A stretch of 14,794 nt of DNA, taken from contig CAAEKQ010000085.1 of NCBI GenBank assembly GCA_900756575.1, positions 1-14,794 on the forward strand. The letters run 5' to 3'. The first letter of the stretch is position 1, and the number at the start of each line of letters is the position of its first letter. Below the pieces are notes generated by a model, which ran no database searches, was not told where the DNA came from, and worked only from the letters and a program-made list of their open reading frames with translations. The position numbers and the translations under genes are program-made. Source of the DNA: an uncultured Oscillospiraceae bacterium. Its GTDB lineage: Bacteria; Bacillota; Clostridia; Oscillospirales; Oscillospiraceae. Below, piece by piece: positions 1 to 6,764 of this stretch.

Positions 1-1115
1 AAATCATTTTTTGCTGTGTTCATTGCCGGGCGCTTATCGCTTTCCGGCACAAGAGTAGGTTTGCCTTGTGGCTTTTCAATATAGGCTGCAAGGAGTTCCT
101 CGAAGCGAGATTTGCCGAGTAGCTTCTGCATAGCAGTGATACCAAGTAGCTTCTTTTCATAAGGGTCAAAACCAGCGGCTGCGACAGCCTTTGATACAGT
201 GTCTTCATTGGTATATCTGCGGTTGGAGCGACCCTCGACCAGCTTCCAGCCTGTCCATTCTTTACCGCTGATTGCCTGCTGAAGTGCATACTCCTTGATG
301 TCGTTGGCCCAGGAGACCAATTCATCGACACGCGAAAGGATAACTTCGATTTCCGAATCTTCCAGCAGAGGTGGTAGTTTGAAATCGTGCTGTGCGAGTA
401 GAAGATTGGCTTCCGCTCTGGCTCTGCATTCGTGCTTTGCCTTGCAGAATCCACACCATTCACCGCACAGGAAGTTTCCGTCACCGGCAAAGGCGAGGTC
501 AGCGGTAGGTTTCAGAACTTCATCGGCCCACTGATACAGGTCATCCTTGCTGACCTCATAGGTAGAAACGTTCTGACGTCTGGGCTGGTAGATGGTCATG
601 CTGACCGTATCGATGTCATAAATATCATCGAAAAGCTCCAGAGCGCCAAGGGCGTAGCATTTCATCTGTGGATTGTCTTCAGCGGAAACAAGGATTCCAA
701 GACCGTGTTTGTAGTCAATCACGTGCATAGTTCCATCGCTGATTAGAATGGCATCTGAGGTTCCGAAGCCTTGTTCTACCCAACGGGAGAAGTCCACTCG
801 CTGTTCAATCAGAACAACTGGATCGGAGCAGGTCTGCTTGGCATCTTCCAAAAGCTCCATAATAAAGCTGGCGTACTCGGTGGCACAATCTTCCATTTCG
901 GCGTTGTACCAGTCGAGACTTTTGGTTGGATCAGTAGCTTCCATGCCGAGAGCTTTACGGAGCTTGTACTCACAAAGAGCGTGTGCGTCGGTACCTTCTG
1001 CAGCATAATCACTACCTTTATCCTCATAGGTTTCGCAAAGCCTTGCTGACGGTGGGCAGTGAAGCCATCTGTCAGAAGAGGATGCGGAGAGGAGTGCATG
1101 TCCTTTTGGTGGCAT
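1..1115 (-). CDS. DUF2800 family protein, PD-(D/E)XK/Fe-S nuclease-like, 3' end outside window
   Basis: The frame opens with ATG at 1115-1113 and stays open to the left edge: 371 codons, no stop seen. A GGAGG lies about 8 bases before the ATG, inside the end of the upstream fragment, so the two were translationally coupled. I recognise the protein as the DUF2800 family common in phages and integrative elements of Firmicutes. Visible motifs match the RecB/Cas4 type of nuclease: Cys20 in an RWLHCPPS context, H45-x3-E49, D121, D134-Y-K136, Q150-x3-Y154, and a C221-x2-C224-x5-C230 cluster. The last three cysteines with Cys20 have the layout that holds a 4Fe-4S cluster in Cas4 and AddB. Role: probably DNA end processing or recombination in the element; this is inference, the family is uncharacterised as far as I know. 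Codon use is more AT-rich than the chromosomal genes to the right, in line with acquisition. Confidence 0.85.
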   Translation of the reverse strand, partial: MPPKGHALLSASSSDRWLHCPPSARLCETYEDKGSDYAAEGTDAHALCEYKLRKALGMEATDPTKSLDWYNAEMEDCATEYASFIMELLEDAKQTCSDPVVLIEQRVDFSRWVEQGFGTSDAILISDGTMHVIDYKHGLGILVSAEDNPQMKCYALGALELFDDIYDIDTVSMTIYQPRRQNVSTYEVSKDDLYQWADEVLKPTADLAFAGDGNFLCGEWCGFCKAKHECRARAEANLLLAQHDFKLPPLLEDSEIEVILSRVDELVSWANDIKEYALQQAISGKEWTGWKLVEGRSNRRYTNEDTVSKAVAAAGFDPYEKKLLGITAMQKLLGKSRFEELLAAYIEKPQGKPTLVPESDKRPAMNTAKND

Positions 1116-1116
1116 A

Positions 1117-1234
1117 TTAGAGCACCTCCGCTTCCCTGAGCAGGGCTTCATAATGTTTTGGATCTACGAGTGACAGCTTGCTTGCACCATATTTTTTAAG
1201 AAGCTCTCGAATCTCAGCCGTATGGATAGCGGAA
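1117..1234 (-). pseudogene. C-terminal stub of a small phage/ICE protein upstream of the DUF2800 gene
   Basis: The frame ends with TAA at 1119-1117, one base before the DUF2800 start. The last 37 or so residues (HTAEIRELLKKYGASKL ... REAEVL) resemble the C-terminus of the small proteins that often precede DUF2800 genes in phages and ICEs (sometimes labelled Rrp5-like). Upstream of about 1234 the reading frame passes into AT-rich DNA with a perfect inverted repeat and codes for an unrelated-looking stretch. The only upstream start is a TTG at 1305 with no ribosome binding site. I read this as a gene that lost its N-terminal part and promoter at an element boundary or deletion. The family assignment is from memory of the context and is moderate; the truncation is inferred from lack of a proper start. 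Confidence 0.55.
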
Positions 1235-1257
1235 TGTATCAAAATATTTTTGATACA
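1235..1257. repeat. Perfect 10-bp inverted repeat (TGTATCAAAA / TTTTGATACA, 3-nt centre TAT)
   Basis: Arms are 1235-1244 and 1248-1257 around TAT. It sits exactly where the stub of the mobile-element gene loses similarity to its family. A related half-site (TATTTTGGTACA, 1293-1304) lies 48 bp to the right. It could be a recombinase core site, an operator, or a hairpin of the former element. Which one cannot be told from this sequence. Confidence 0.6.
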
Positions 1258-1375
1258 GAATTTGTTGATATGTTTCCACGAACAAACGGAGATATTTTGG
1301 TACAAACCATATTAGTCTGGATAGGTTCCCGATGACCGACATCAATCCGGACCTATCGAGCCACGTGGAGACGGT
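1258..1375. other. AT-rich junction between mobile-element remnant and chromosomal genes
   Basis: No gene is supported here. Two more imperfect symmetric elements are present: TTTGTT (1261-1266) against AACAAA (1281-1286), and GATAGGT (1320-1326) against ACCTATC (1351-1357), the latter enclosing a small GATG/CATC stem (1331-1334/1340-1343). A promoter for the gene at 1400 should lie here but I find no convincing -35/-10 pair. Confidence 0.4.
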
Positions 1376-1399
1376 ATGTCTTCTCTCCAAGGAGGAACC

Positions 1400-1903
1400 A
1401 TGACCCCCTACATCAAACGATTTCTCAAAAATCGCTTTTGCCTCGTTTTCGGCAGCGCCACACTATTTGGTTTGCTGTTTCTTATCCCCGATTTGTTGTA
1501 TGATCAGGCGGTAGAAGACCCAATGATTTATATCGGGTGCTATCTCCTCGCCCTGGGTTGGTTCCTACTGGACATCGGCTACACCCTGTACTTTCGCAGG
1601 CTCATTCGATATCAGGAGCAGCAGCTGCACACGACCTTCAACGATGCAAACGCCCGTCCGCTATATCCCCATTCCGATATCATTTTCTCCGATGACTGGT
1701 TGATTTTTTCGGGCAAAGCCGCGTTCTGCCGGGCATATATTCGTCGGATCACCGTTTCGACGCGCCCCAGCGGCCACACATATGTCCATATTCTCAAAAT
1801 TTGCGCCACAGACGGAAAGCGCTACACCCATCGTTTTTCTTCCCGTTCGGATGCCAAAAAAGTCCAGCAATGGTTCAATGCCGATCCTCCATCCTCCCCA
1901 TAA
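1400..1903 (+). CDS. Small membrane protein: two helices and a soluble PH-like C-terminal half
   Basis: I chose ATG 1400 because AAGGAGG (1389-1395) lies just upstream; an ATG at 1376 in the same frame precedes that ribosome binding site and adds a low-quality MSSLQGGT leader. The product is 167 residues. Two hydrophobic segments (about 13-34 and 42-65) are joined by a short acidic loop. The second is followed by a basic RRLIRYQ stretch, as expected for a cytoplasmic C-terminus. Residues about 88-160 alternate hydrophobic and polar residues in short strands (SDDWLIFSG, YIRRITVS, YVHILKI) and end in a helix (SDAKKVQQWF). This is the plan of YcxB-like bacterial PH domain proteins. I do not recognise the gene more closely and give it no function. 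It stands alone, convergent with tyrA, and is followed by a hairpin terminator. Confidence 0.75.
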   Translation: MTPYIKRFLKNRFCLVFGSATLFGLLFLIPDLLYDQAVEDPMIYIGCYLLALGWFLLDIGYTLYFRRLIRYQEQQLHTTFNDANARPLYPHSDIIFSDDWLIFSGKAAFCRAYIRRITVSTRPSGHTYVHILKICATDGKRYTHRFSSRSDAKKVQQWFNADPPSSP

Positions 1904-1911
1904 CGCAATCA

Positions 1912-1950
1912 CCCCGCTGCATCGCACTTTTGCAACGCAGCGGGGGCATT
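1912..1950 (+). terminator. Hairpin terminator between the convergent membrane-protein gene and tyrA
   Basis: A 9-bp perfect stem (CCCCGCTGC 1912-1920 with GCAGCGGGG 1937-1945) is followed on the plus strand by CATTTACTATTCTTT. The T-rich side favours the plus direction. The stem also lies 14 bp past the tyrA stop and may serve both genes. Confidence 0.7.
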
Positions 1951-1959
1951 TACTATTCT

Positions 1960-2817
1960 TTAATCATCCAGCGTTCCATTCTGATGCTGCCGCAGCAGAA
2001 CTTCCTCCCGGAGCAGCCGTCCCTGATCCAGCAGTCCGCGCACCTGGCTCAGATCATCCTCCTGCAGGGCGTCCCGGAACACGGTCAAATTATGGAGCAG
2101 CGTATTGATCTCCCGGAGCAGCGGCCCCTTATTCATATGGAACAGCGACGTCCACATATCCGGATCCAGCTTTGCCACCCGGGTCATATCCTGAAAGCTG
2201 CCCGCGGTAAAGCCCAGGGTCAGTGCCGAGGTAGGGCTCTTAATATACGCTGAGGACACCACATGGGCCAGCTGAGAGGTATAGGAGATGATGGTGTCAT
2301 GGCGCTGGGGATCGGTAACCTCAATGCGGGTAAAGCCGATGGAGCGCGCCAGGGCCTCCAGCGTCTTCTGGGCCTCCGGATCCGTCAGCTCCGTGGGGGT
2401 GATGATATAACTGGCATTCTTGTACATATCCACTTCGGAGTTCGCAAACCCCGCCGTTTCCTTGCCCGCCATGGGATGGGTGCCCACATAGTGAATTCCG
2501 TGGTCATAATACAGCTGATCCACCGCCGAGACGATGGGCGCCTTCACGCCGCAGATATCCGCCACAATGGAACCGGGCCGAAAATCCTCCACATGGCTGG
2601 TCAGATAGTCCAGAGTAGCCTGAGGCGGCAAGGCAATAAACGTTACGTCCGGCTCGCGGAGATCCGTCAGTTCCTCGTCGATGGCCCCAACGGACAGGGC
2701 GAATTCCACCGTCTTATGGTTCCGAGTAGTGCCCAGCACCTTATGGGGCGTGTAATGATGAAAGGCACGGCACAGGGAGCCGCCGATGAGGCCCATGCCC
2801 ACCACCGCAATTTTCAT
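1960..2817 (-). CDS. tyrA: Prephenate dehydrogenase
   Basis: TyrA oxidatively decarboxylates prephenate to 4-hydroxyphenylpyruvate with NAD(P)+, the step toward tyrosine, in the cytoplasm. The 285-residue protein opens with a Rossmann GxGxxGGS motif (G7, G9, G12-S14). It has the THPMAGKE motif with the His at 114 that matches the catalytic histidine of the family, then H173-D, SQLAH with H185, and MTRVA with the conserved Arg. The motif usually ending S-x-K reads DICGVK (87-92) here, with Gly for Ser. It is the single-domain form: no chorismate mutase part, and the length leaves little room for an ACT domain, so feedback control by tyrosine through ACT is unlikely. Start ATG 2817 has GGAAGGAA upstream. 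It has its own promoter at 2852-2880. The neighbouring AEC transporter gene is co-directional, 84 bp upstream. Confidence 0.95.
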   Translation of the reverse strand: MKIAVVGMGLIGGSLCRAFHHYTPHKVLGTTRNHKTVEFALSVGAIDEELTDLREPDVTFIALPPQATLDYLTSHVEDFRPGSIVADICGVKAPIVSAVDQLYYDHGIHYVGTHPMAGKETAGFANSEVDMYKNASYIITPTELTDPEAQKTLEALARSIGFTRIEVTDPQRHDTIISYTSQLAHVVSSAYIKSPTSALTLGFTAGSFQDMTRVAKLDPDMWTSLFHMNKGPLLREINTLLHNLTVFRDALQEDDLSQVRGLLDQGRLLREEVLLRQHQNGTLDD

Positions 2818-2851
2818 AGTGAGTTCCTTCCTTCCACGTAGGAATACCGAT

Positions 2852-2880
2852 AATTTATCACATTAATGCATAAAAGTCAA
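2852..2880 (-). promoter_or_regulatory. Sigma-A-type promoter of tyrA
   Basis: On the minus strand, TTGACT (2880-2875) and TAAATT (2857-2852) are 17 bp apart. The expected start of transcription is near 2845, giving a leader of about 28 nt that holds the tyrA ribosome binding site. There is no room for a T-box or other long leader. Confidence 0.7.
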
Positions 2881-2901
2881 TAGAATTCCGCTACACAGTT
2901 C

Positions 2902-3846
2902 TTATCCCAGCAGCACCATGCCCAGGGACACCAGCGGCAGGGTAACAAGGCAGGCCAGGGTGGTCATCATCACAGCGCACACTGCATAGTCCCCGTCGGA
3001 GCCATTGTTTTTCGACAGCATGGCCACCATATTGATGGCGGGCAGTCCCGTCAGGAACGTCATGGTGCCCGCCATATCCGCCGGAACCTGGCACAGCTTC
3101 ATCACCAGGAAGAACACAATGGGCAGCACCAGCATTTTTAGCCCGATCTCCGCATACAGCTCGCCGCACCGAAGCACCTTGCGCACATCGGTCATGGAAA
3201 GCATTCCGCCGATGTACAAAAGGGACAGAGGCATACTGGCCGTGCCCAGCTTCGACAAGGTCGTGGTGAGCAGCTTCGGCAGATGGATGTTTAAGAGCAC
3301 CAGCACCGTAGCGCCCAAAATCGCCACCAGGGCAGGGCTCAGGAGATTTTTCAGGTTTTTCAGGGAGATTTTCTCTTTCTGGTCGGACACCGGCTTCGTC
3401 AGGGATACGCCATAGGTCCAGAACAAGCCCTGATCCAGGATGGTGAACAGGGAGATGTACAGCAGCGCCGTGTCGGGGTACAGCTCCACCACCAGCGGAA
3501 TGCCCATAAAACCAACGTTGCCAAACATCACAATGGCCCGGAACACATGGCCCCGGTTTCCCTTGAGACGAAATACCTTCTCCAGCAGCAGCGACAGCAA
3601 AAACAGCATCAGGTACAGCGCAATGGCCAGCGGAATCACCAAAAGGCTCTCCGCCAGGCCCTGCCGCGTGGCCCCTTCTGCGGTGTTGATAAAGATGTAG
3701 GCGGGCAGTGCCATCCGCATGACCAGCTTCGACACGCTGCCCAGGGAATGCTCGTCCAAAATGCCGAATTTTACGGCCAAAATGCCAAAAATAATGAGGA
3801 TCAAAAAGATCCCGATCTGGTTGAGTACAATAAAAAACTGATCCAT
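2902..3846 (-). CDS. AEC (auxin efflux carrier) family permease
   Basis: The 314-residue protein is almost wholly hydrophobic, with about ten membrane segments in two sets of five joined by a hydrophilic centre (about 150-168, SLTKPVSDQKEKISLKN). The first set carries MFGNVGFMGIPLV, a typical AEC motif; the second carries LPAINMVAMLSKNNGSD, in which conserved family residues lie near the transport path. AEC members move organic anions such as malate, or amino-acid-like solutes, across the cell membrane. The substrate cannot be told from sequence. Start ATG 3846 is supported by GAGGAGAAG upstream. A strong promoter (3883-3911) precedes it, so it is not simply read through from the liv operon. 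Whether its substrate relates to tyrA next door is unknown. Confidence 0.9.
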   Translation of the reverse strand: MDQFFIVLNQIGIFLILIIFGILAVKFGILDEHSLGSVSKLVMRMALPAYIFINTAEGATRQGLAESLLVIPLAIALYLMLFLLSLLLEKVFRLKGNRGHVFRAIVMFGNVGFMGIPLVVELYPDTALLYISLFTILDQGLFWTYGVSLTKPVSDQKEKISLKNLKNLLSPALVAILGATVLVLLNIHLPKLLTTTLSKLGTASMPLSLLYIGGMLSMTDVRKVLRCGELYAEIGLKMLVLPIVFFLVMKLCQVPADMAGTMTFLTGLPAINMVAMLSKNNGSDGDYAVCAVMMTTLACLVTLPLVSLGMVLLG

Positions 3847-3882
3847 AACTTCTCCTCGTCTTTTTCGTCGTTTTTCCCTTTC

Positions 3883-3911
3883 ATGATAAACACATCCGGC
3901 AGCAATGTCAA
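3883..3911 (-). promoter_or_regulatory. Sigma-A-type promoter of the AEC transporter gene
   Basis: On the minus strand TTGACA (3911-3906, perfect) and TATCAT (3888-3883) are 17 bp apart. It lies directly downstream of the liv operon terminator hairpin, which separates the two transcription units. Confidence 0.8.
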
Positions 3912-3928
3912 GTGCGGAGACATGACAA

Positions 3929-3953
3929 GGCCCCGGTCACAGGGACCGGGGCC
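3929..3953 (-). terminator. Rho-independent-like terminator of the liv operon
   Basis: A perfect 10-bp GC-rich stem (GGCCCCGGTC with GACCGGGGCC) and a 5-nt loop start 14 bp after the livF stop. The following TTGTCATGT on the minus strand is only moderately T-rich, so termination may be incomplete. Confidence 0.75.
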
Positions 3954-3966
3954 AAAGAAACGAAAC

Positions 3967-4674
3967 TTACTGCTTGGATTTTCCCAGATACAGCTCCTTC
4001 ACCTGTTCGTTTGCCAGCAGTTCTGCACCGGTGCCGGTCAGGGAGATACGGCCGGTTTCCATGACGTAGCCGTAATCCGCCACCTTCAGCGCCATATTGG
4101 CGTTCTGCTCGATCAGAAGAACGGTGGTGCCCTCCTTGTTGATCTGCTGAATGATGTCGAAAATGCCCTGCACTATGATGGGCGCAAGACCCAGGGAGGG
4201 CTCATCCATCATGATAATCTTGGGCTTGGACATCAGCGCACGGCCAACGGCCAGCATCTGCTGCTCGCCGCCGGAGAGGGTACCGGCGGCCTGCCAGGAG
4301 CGCTCTTTCAGACGGGGGAACAGGTTGTACACCCGCTCGATGTCGTCACTGAGCTTATCCTTCCGGAGATACGCGCCAATTTTCAGGTTTTCCAGCACGG
4401 TCATATCCGGGAACACATGACGGCCCTCAGGTACCAGGGTGATGCCCTTGGAAACGATCTCCGTGGTGTCCTGTCCCAGCAGTTCCTCCCCATCCAGGGT
4501 GATGGAACCACTGCGGGCCTTGACCAGTCCGACGATGGAACGCAGAGTCGTGGACTTACCGGCGCCGTTTGCACCAACCAGGGTGATGATGGAGCCGTCG
4601 GGGACCTCCAGGGAGATGCCCTTGACTGCCTCAATGCCGCCATAATTTACAATCAGGTTTTCAATTTTAAGCAT
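3967..4674 (-). CDS. livF: Branched-chain amino acid ABC transporter, ATP-binding protein LivF
   Basis: LivF is one of the two ATPases that drive LivHM import of leucine, isoleucine and valine. I start it at ATG 4674 (MLKIENLIVNYGG), where the ATG overlaps the livG stop by 8 bases (ATGCTTAA) and a GGGGGTGGG lies upstream. An ATG at 4746 would add 24 residues unlike the family. This gives 235 residues, the usual LivF length. Motifs: Walker A GANGAGKST (34-42), signature LSGGEQQ (132-138), Walker B IIMMDE (152-157), and IEQN with Gln189 in the place of the usual switch histidine, which is a LivF hallmark. It is the last gene of the operon and is followed by a GC-rich terminator. Confidence 0.95.
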   Translation of the reverse strand: MLKIENLIVNYGGIEAVKGISLEVPDGSIITLVGANGAGKSTTLRSIVGLVKARSGSITLDGEELLGQDTTEIVSKGITLVPEGRHVFPDMTVLENLKIGAYLRKDKLSDDIERVYNLFPRLKERSWQAAGTLSGGEQQMLAVGRALMSKPKIIMMDEPSLGLAPIIVQGIFDIIQQINKEGTTVLLIEQNANMALKVADYGYVMETGRISLTGTGAELLANEQVKELYLGKSKQ

Positions 4675-5509
4675 CGCTTCCCACCCCCAGATATGCATCG
4701 ATGACTCGCTGGTTGCTTTGCACCTCGGCAGGTGTGCCGGATGCAATGAGCTTACCGAAGTCCAGTACGTAGATTCGATTGGAAATCTGCATGACCAGAT
4801 CCATGTGATGCTCGATCATAAAGACGGTGAGATCATACTTATCCCGGATTTCCTTGATGAAGTCCGTAAGCTCCTGGGTCTCCTGGGGGTTCATGCCCGC
4901 AGCAGGTTCGTCCAGCAGCAGCAGTTTGGGATCGGTAGCCAGTGCGCGGGCAATCTCCAGCCGACGCTGAATGCCATAGGGCAGAGATCCGGCCACCTCG
5001 TCCTTCAAATGGAGCAGATTCTGTTCCTCCAGCAGCGCAGTGGTTTCCTCCCGCATCCGCTTTTCTTCCCTATAGCTCAGGCGGAAGGTGGAGGAAAATA
5101 CATTCTGCTTGGCGCGCATATGCTTTGCAATCAGCACGTTATCAAATACACTCAGCTGTGAAAACAGGCGGATATTCTGGAAGGTTCGTGCAATGCCCAG
5201 CTTGGTGATTTTATCCGGCGTGGGGCTGATGATGTGGGTGTACTTCCCGGCATTTTCGCCATAGTACTGCTTCTTCATCTTGCCCTGGGGATGATTCTCG
5301 ATCATGGTCTGCCCCTGGAAGGAGATCAGGCCGTTGGTTGGCTCATACACACCGGTGATGCAGTTAAACGCGGTGGTTTTACCTGCGCCGTTGGGGCCGA
5401 TGAGTGCAACGATCTCCCCCTGGTTTACATCCAGGGACAGGTTGTTCACTGCCACAACGCCGCCAAACTGCATGGTGACGTTTTCCACATGAAGGATATT
5501 CTCGCTCAT
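4667..5509 (-). CDS. livG: Branched-chain amino acid ABC transporter, ATP-binding protein LivG
   Basis: The second ATPase of the LivFGHMJ importer, 280 residues. Walker A GPNGAGKTT is at 38-46, the Q-loop Gln at 110 (ARTFQN), signature LPYGIQR at 175-181, Walker B LLLLDE at 195-200, and a switch IEHHMD near 233. It ends in the usual LivG C-terminal tail (AEVQSNQRVIDAYLG). Compared with the common length of about 255, it has roughly 25 extra, charged residues (about 70-96, ENHPQGKMKKQYYGE region) between the first strand set and the Q-loop. The start overlaps the livM stop by 4 bases (ATGA) and the stop overlaps livF, so livM-livG-livF are translationally coupled. Confidence 0.95.
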   Translation of the reverse strand: MSENILHVENVTMQFGGVVAVNNLSLDVNQGEIVALIGPNGAGKTTAFNCITGVYEPTNGLISFQGQTMIENHPQGKMKKQYYGENAGKYTHIISPTPDKITKLGIARTFQNIRLFSQLSVFDNVLIAKHMRAKQNVFSSTFRLSYREEKRMREETTALLEEQNLLHLKDEVAGSLPYGIQRRLEIARALATDPKLLLLDEPAAGMNPQETQELTDFIKEIRDKYDLTVFMIEHHMDLVMQISNRIYVLDFGKLIASGTPAEVQSNQRVIDAYLGVGSDA

Positions 5510-6756
5510 TTCGCCACCTCCTGCGTTTCTTTCGCTTTCTTCGGGCGGGCCCGGAACAGATCCGGCAGCTCCTTGGTGCCCATAATGCCGCGGCTAAAGA
5601 ACAGCACGATAATCATAATAATCACGGAGAACACGACCATACGGAAGCCGTTTCTCAGCAGCGGCACCTTTGTCTGCCCCGTGGCCGCAAATACCGCCAG
5701 CCATGCAAGGATTGCAGCGCACACGCCGCCACCCACGATAAACCGGGTTCGCTTCTTGTCGCCGGGCTTTACGATCTTATAGATCATACCGGTCAGCAGC
5801 ACTGCAAAGATGATTGCCATCACCACAATGAACTCGGTGCGGCCTGCGGTGGTCAGGATGGTCTCCTGATCCAGGAACCGGAGCCACCATTCGCTGCACG
5901 CAATATACAGGAACGATGCAATAATGGAGCCGGAGATGGAGCCGATGCCGCCGATGACGACGATCAGCAGAATTTCATAGGTCATAGCAGACTTGAAGAT
6001 CGCCGCCTGAACGGAGGTCTGATACATGGCCAGCAGGGCGCCGCCGATGCCCGCAAAGAAGGAGGAGATGCAGAAGGACAGCATCTTGGTGCGGGACAGG
6101 TTGATGCCCATGGCCTCGGCTGCAATTTCGTCCTCTCGAATGGCCTTAAACGCCCGTCCGTAGGAGGAGTTGATCAGCAGCAGGATCACAGCAACACAGA
6201 TGCCCACCACCAGGAAATATGCAATGGTGGAATGGAACACCGGGAATTTCCGCAGCAGGTTAGAGCCGTTGGTGATGGGGCCAAGCACGTTCCACTGGAA
6301 GATGGCGCGGACGATCTCCGCAAAGCCCAGGGTTGCAATGGCCAGATAGTCGCTCTTGAGCCGCAGCACCGGAAGACCAATCAGAAATGCAAATGCTGCT
6401 GCCACCAGGCCCGCAAGAATCAGTGCCACAGGAACCGGCAGGGTAAACTGCACCAGACCGCCGTCAAAGTACTGATAGACGGAAGCACGATCCGCAACGG
6501 GAATCGTAAAAATACCGTAGGTATAAGCGCCCAGCAGCATGAAGCCTGCCTGGCCCAGGGAGAACAGGCCGGTAAAGCCGTTGAGCAGGTTCATGGAAAC
6601 GCCGATCAGCGCATAAATTGCGCCCTTTTTCAGCACCATAAACAGCATATCCCAGCTGGAGGGTGCCACCTGCTCGGCGATGCCAACAAACAGAAAGATT
6701 GCAAGGATAATCGCGGCAGTGATGAGGGAGCCGCGCTTGTTATTCAGCTTACTCAT
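5506..6756 (-). CDS. livM: Branched-chain amino acid ABC transporter, permease LivM
   Basis: Membrane subunit forming the channel with LivH. I prefer ATG 6756 (MSKLNNKRG), which has GAGGTG 4 bases upstream; a GTG at 6768 in the same frame overlaps the livH stop and is possible. The product is 416 residues with about ten hydrophobic segments. Family motifs: GFTGLFSLGQAGFMLLGAY, LRLKSDYLAIATLGFAEI, SYGRAFKAIREDEIAAEAMGI (the coupling region that meets the ATPases) and VIGGIGSISGSI. After the normal C-terminal helix (FIVVMAIIFAVLLTGMIY) there is an extra stretch with at least one further hydrophobic segment (IVGGGVCAAILAWLAVF) before the final helix and FFSRGIMG. This makes it longer than a minimal LivM. 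Confidence 0.95.
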   Translation of the reverse strand: MSKLNNKRGSLITAAIILAIFLFVGIAEQVAPSSWDMLFMVLKKGAIYALIGVSMNLLNGFTGLFSLGQAGFMLLGAYTYGIFTIPVADRASVYQYFDGGLVQFTLPVPVALILAGLVAAAFAFLIGLPVLRLKSDYLAIATLGFAEIVRAIFQWNVLGPITNGSNLLRKFPVFHSTIAYFLVVGICVAVILLLINSSYGRAFKAIREDEIAAEAMGINLSRTKMLSFCISSFFAGIGGALLAMYQTSVQAAIFKSAMTYEILLIVVIGGIGSISGSIIASFLYIACSEWWLRFLDQETILTTAGRTEFIVVMAIIFAVLLTGMIYKIVKPGDKKRTRFIVGGGVCAAILAWLAVFAATGQTKVPLLRNGFRMVVFSVIIMIIVLFFSRGIMGTKELPDLFRARPKKAKETQEVAK

Positions 6757-6764
6757 GGCGCACC

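Noticed and set aside
20..490. A 156-codon minus-strand frame near the left edge
   Set aside because: Out of frame inside the DUF2800 gene, whose own frame is open across the whole stretch with conserved motifs.
1306..1375. tRNA 3' end as integration site at the mobile-element edge
   Set aside because: GGTTCCCGATGACC looks superficially like a T-arm but there is no matching stem pattern or acceptor arm.
3547..4704. A 385-codon open frame on the plus strand
   Set aside because: Spans the AEC gene start, an intergenic terminator and livF in antisense; no start signal and shadow composition.
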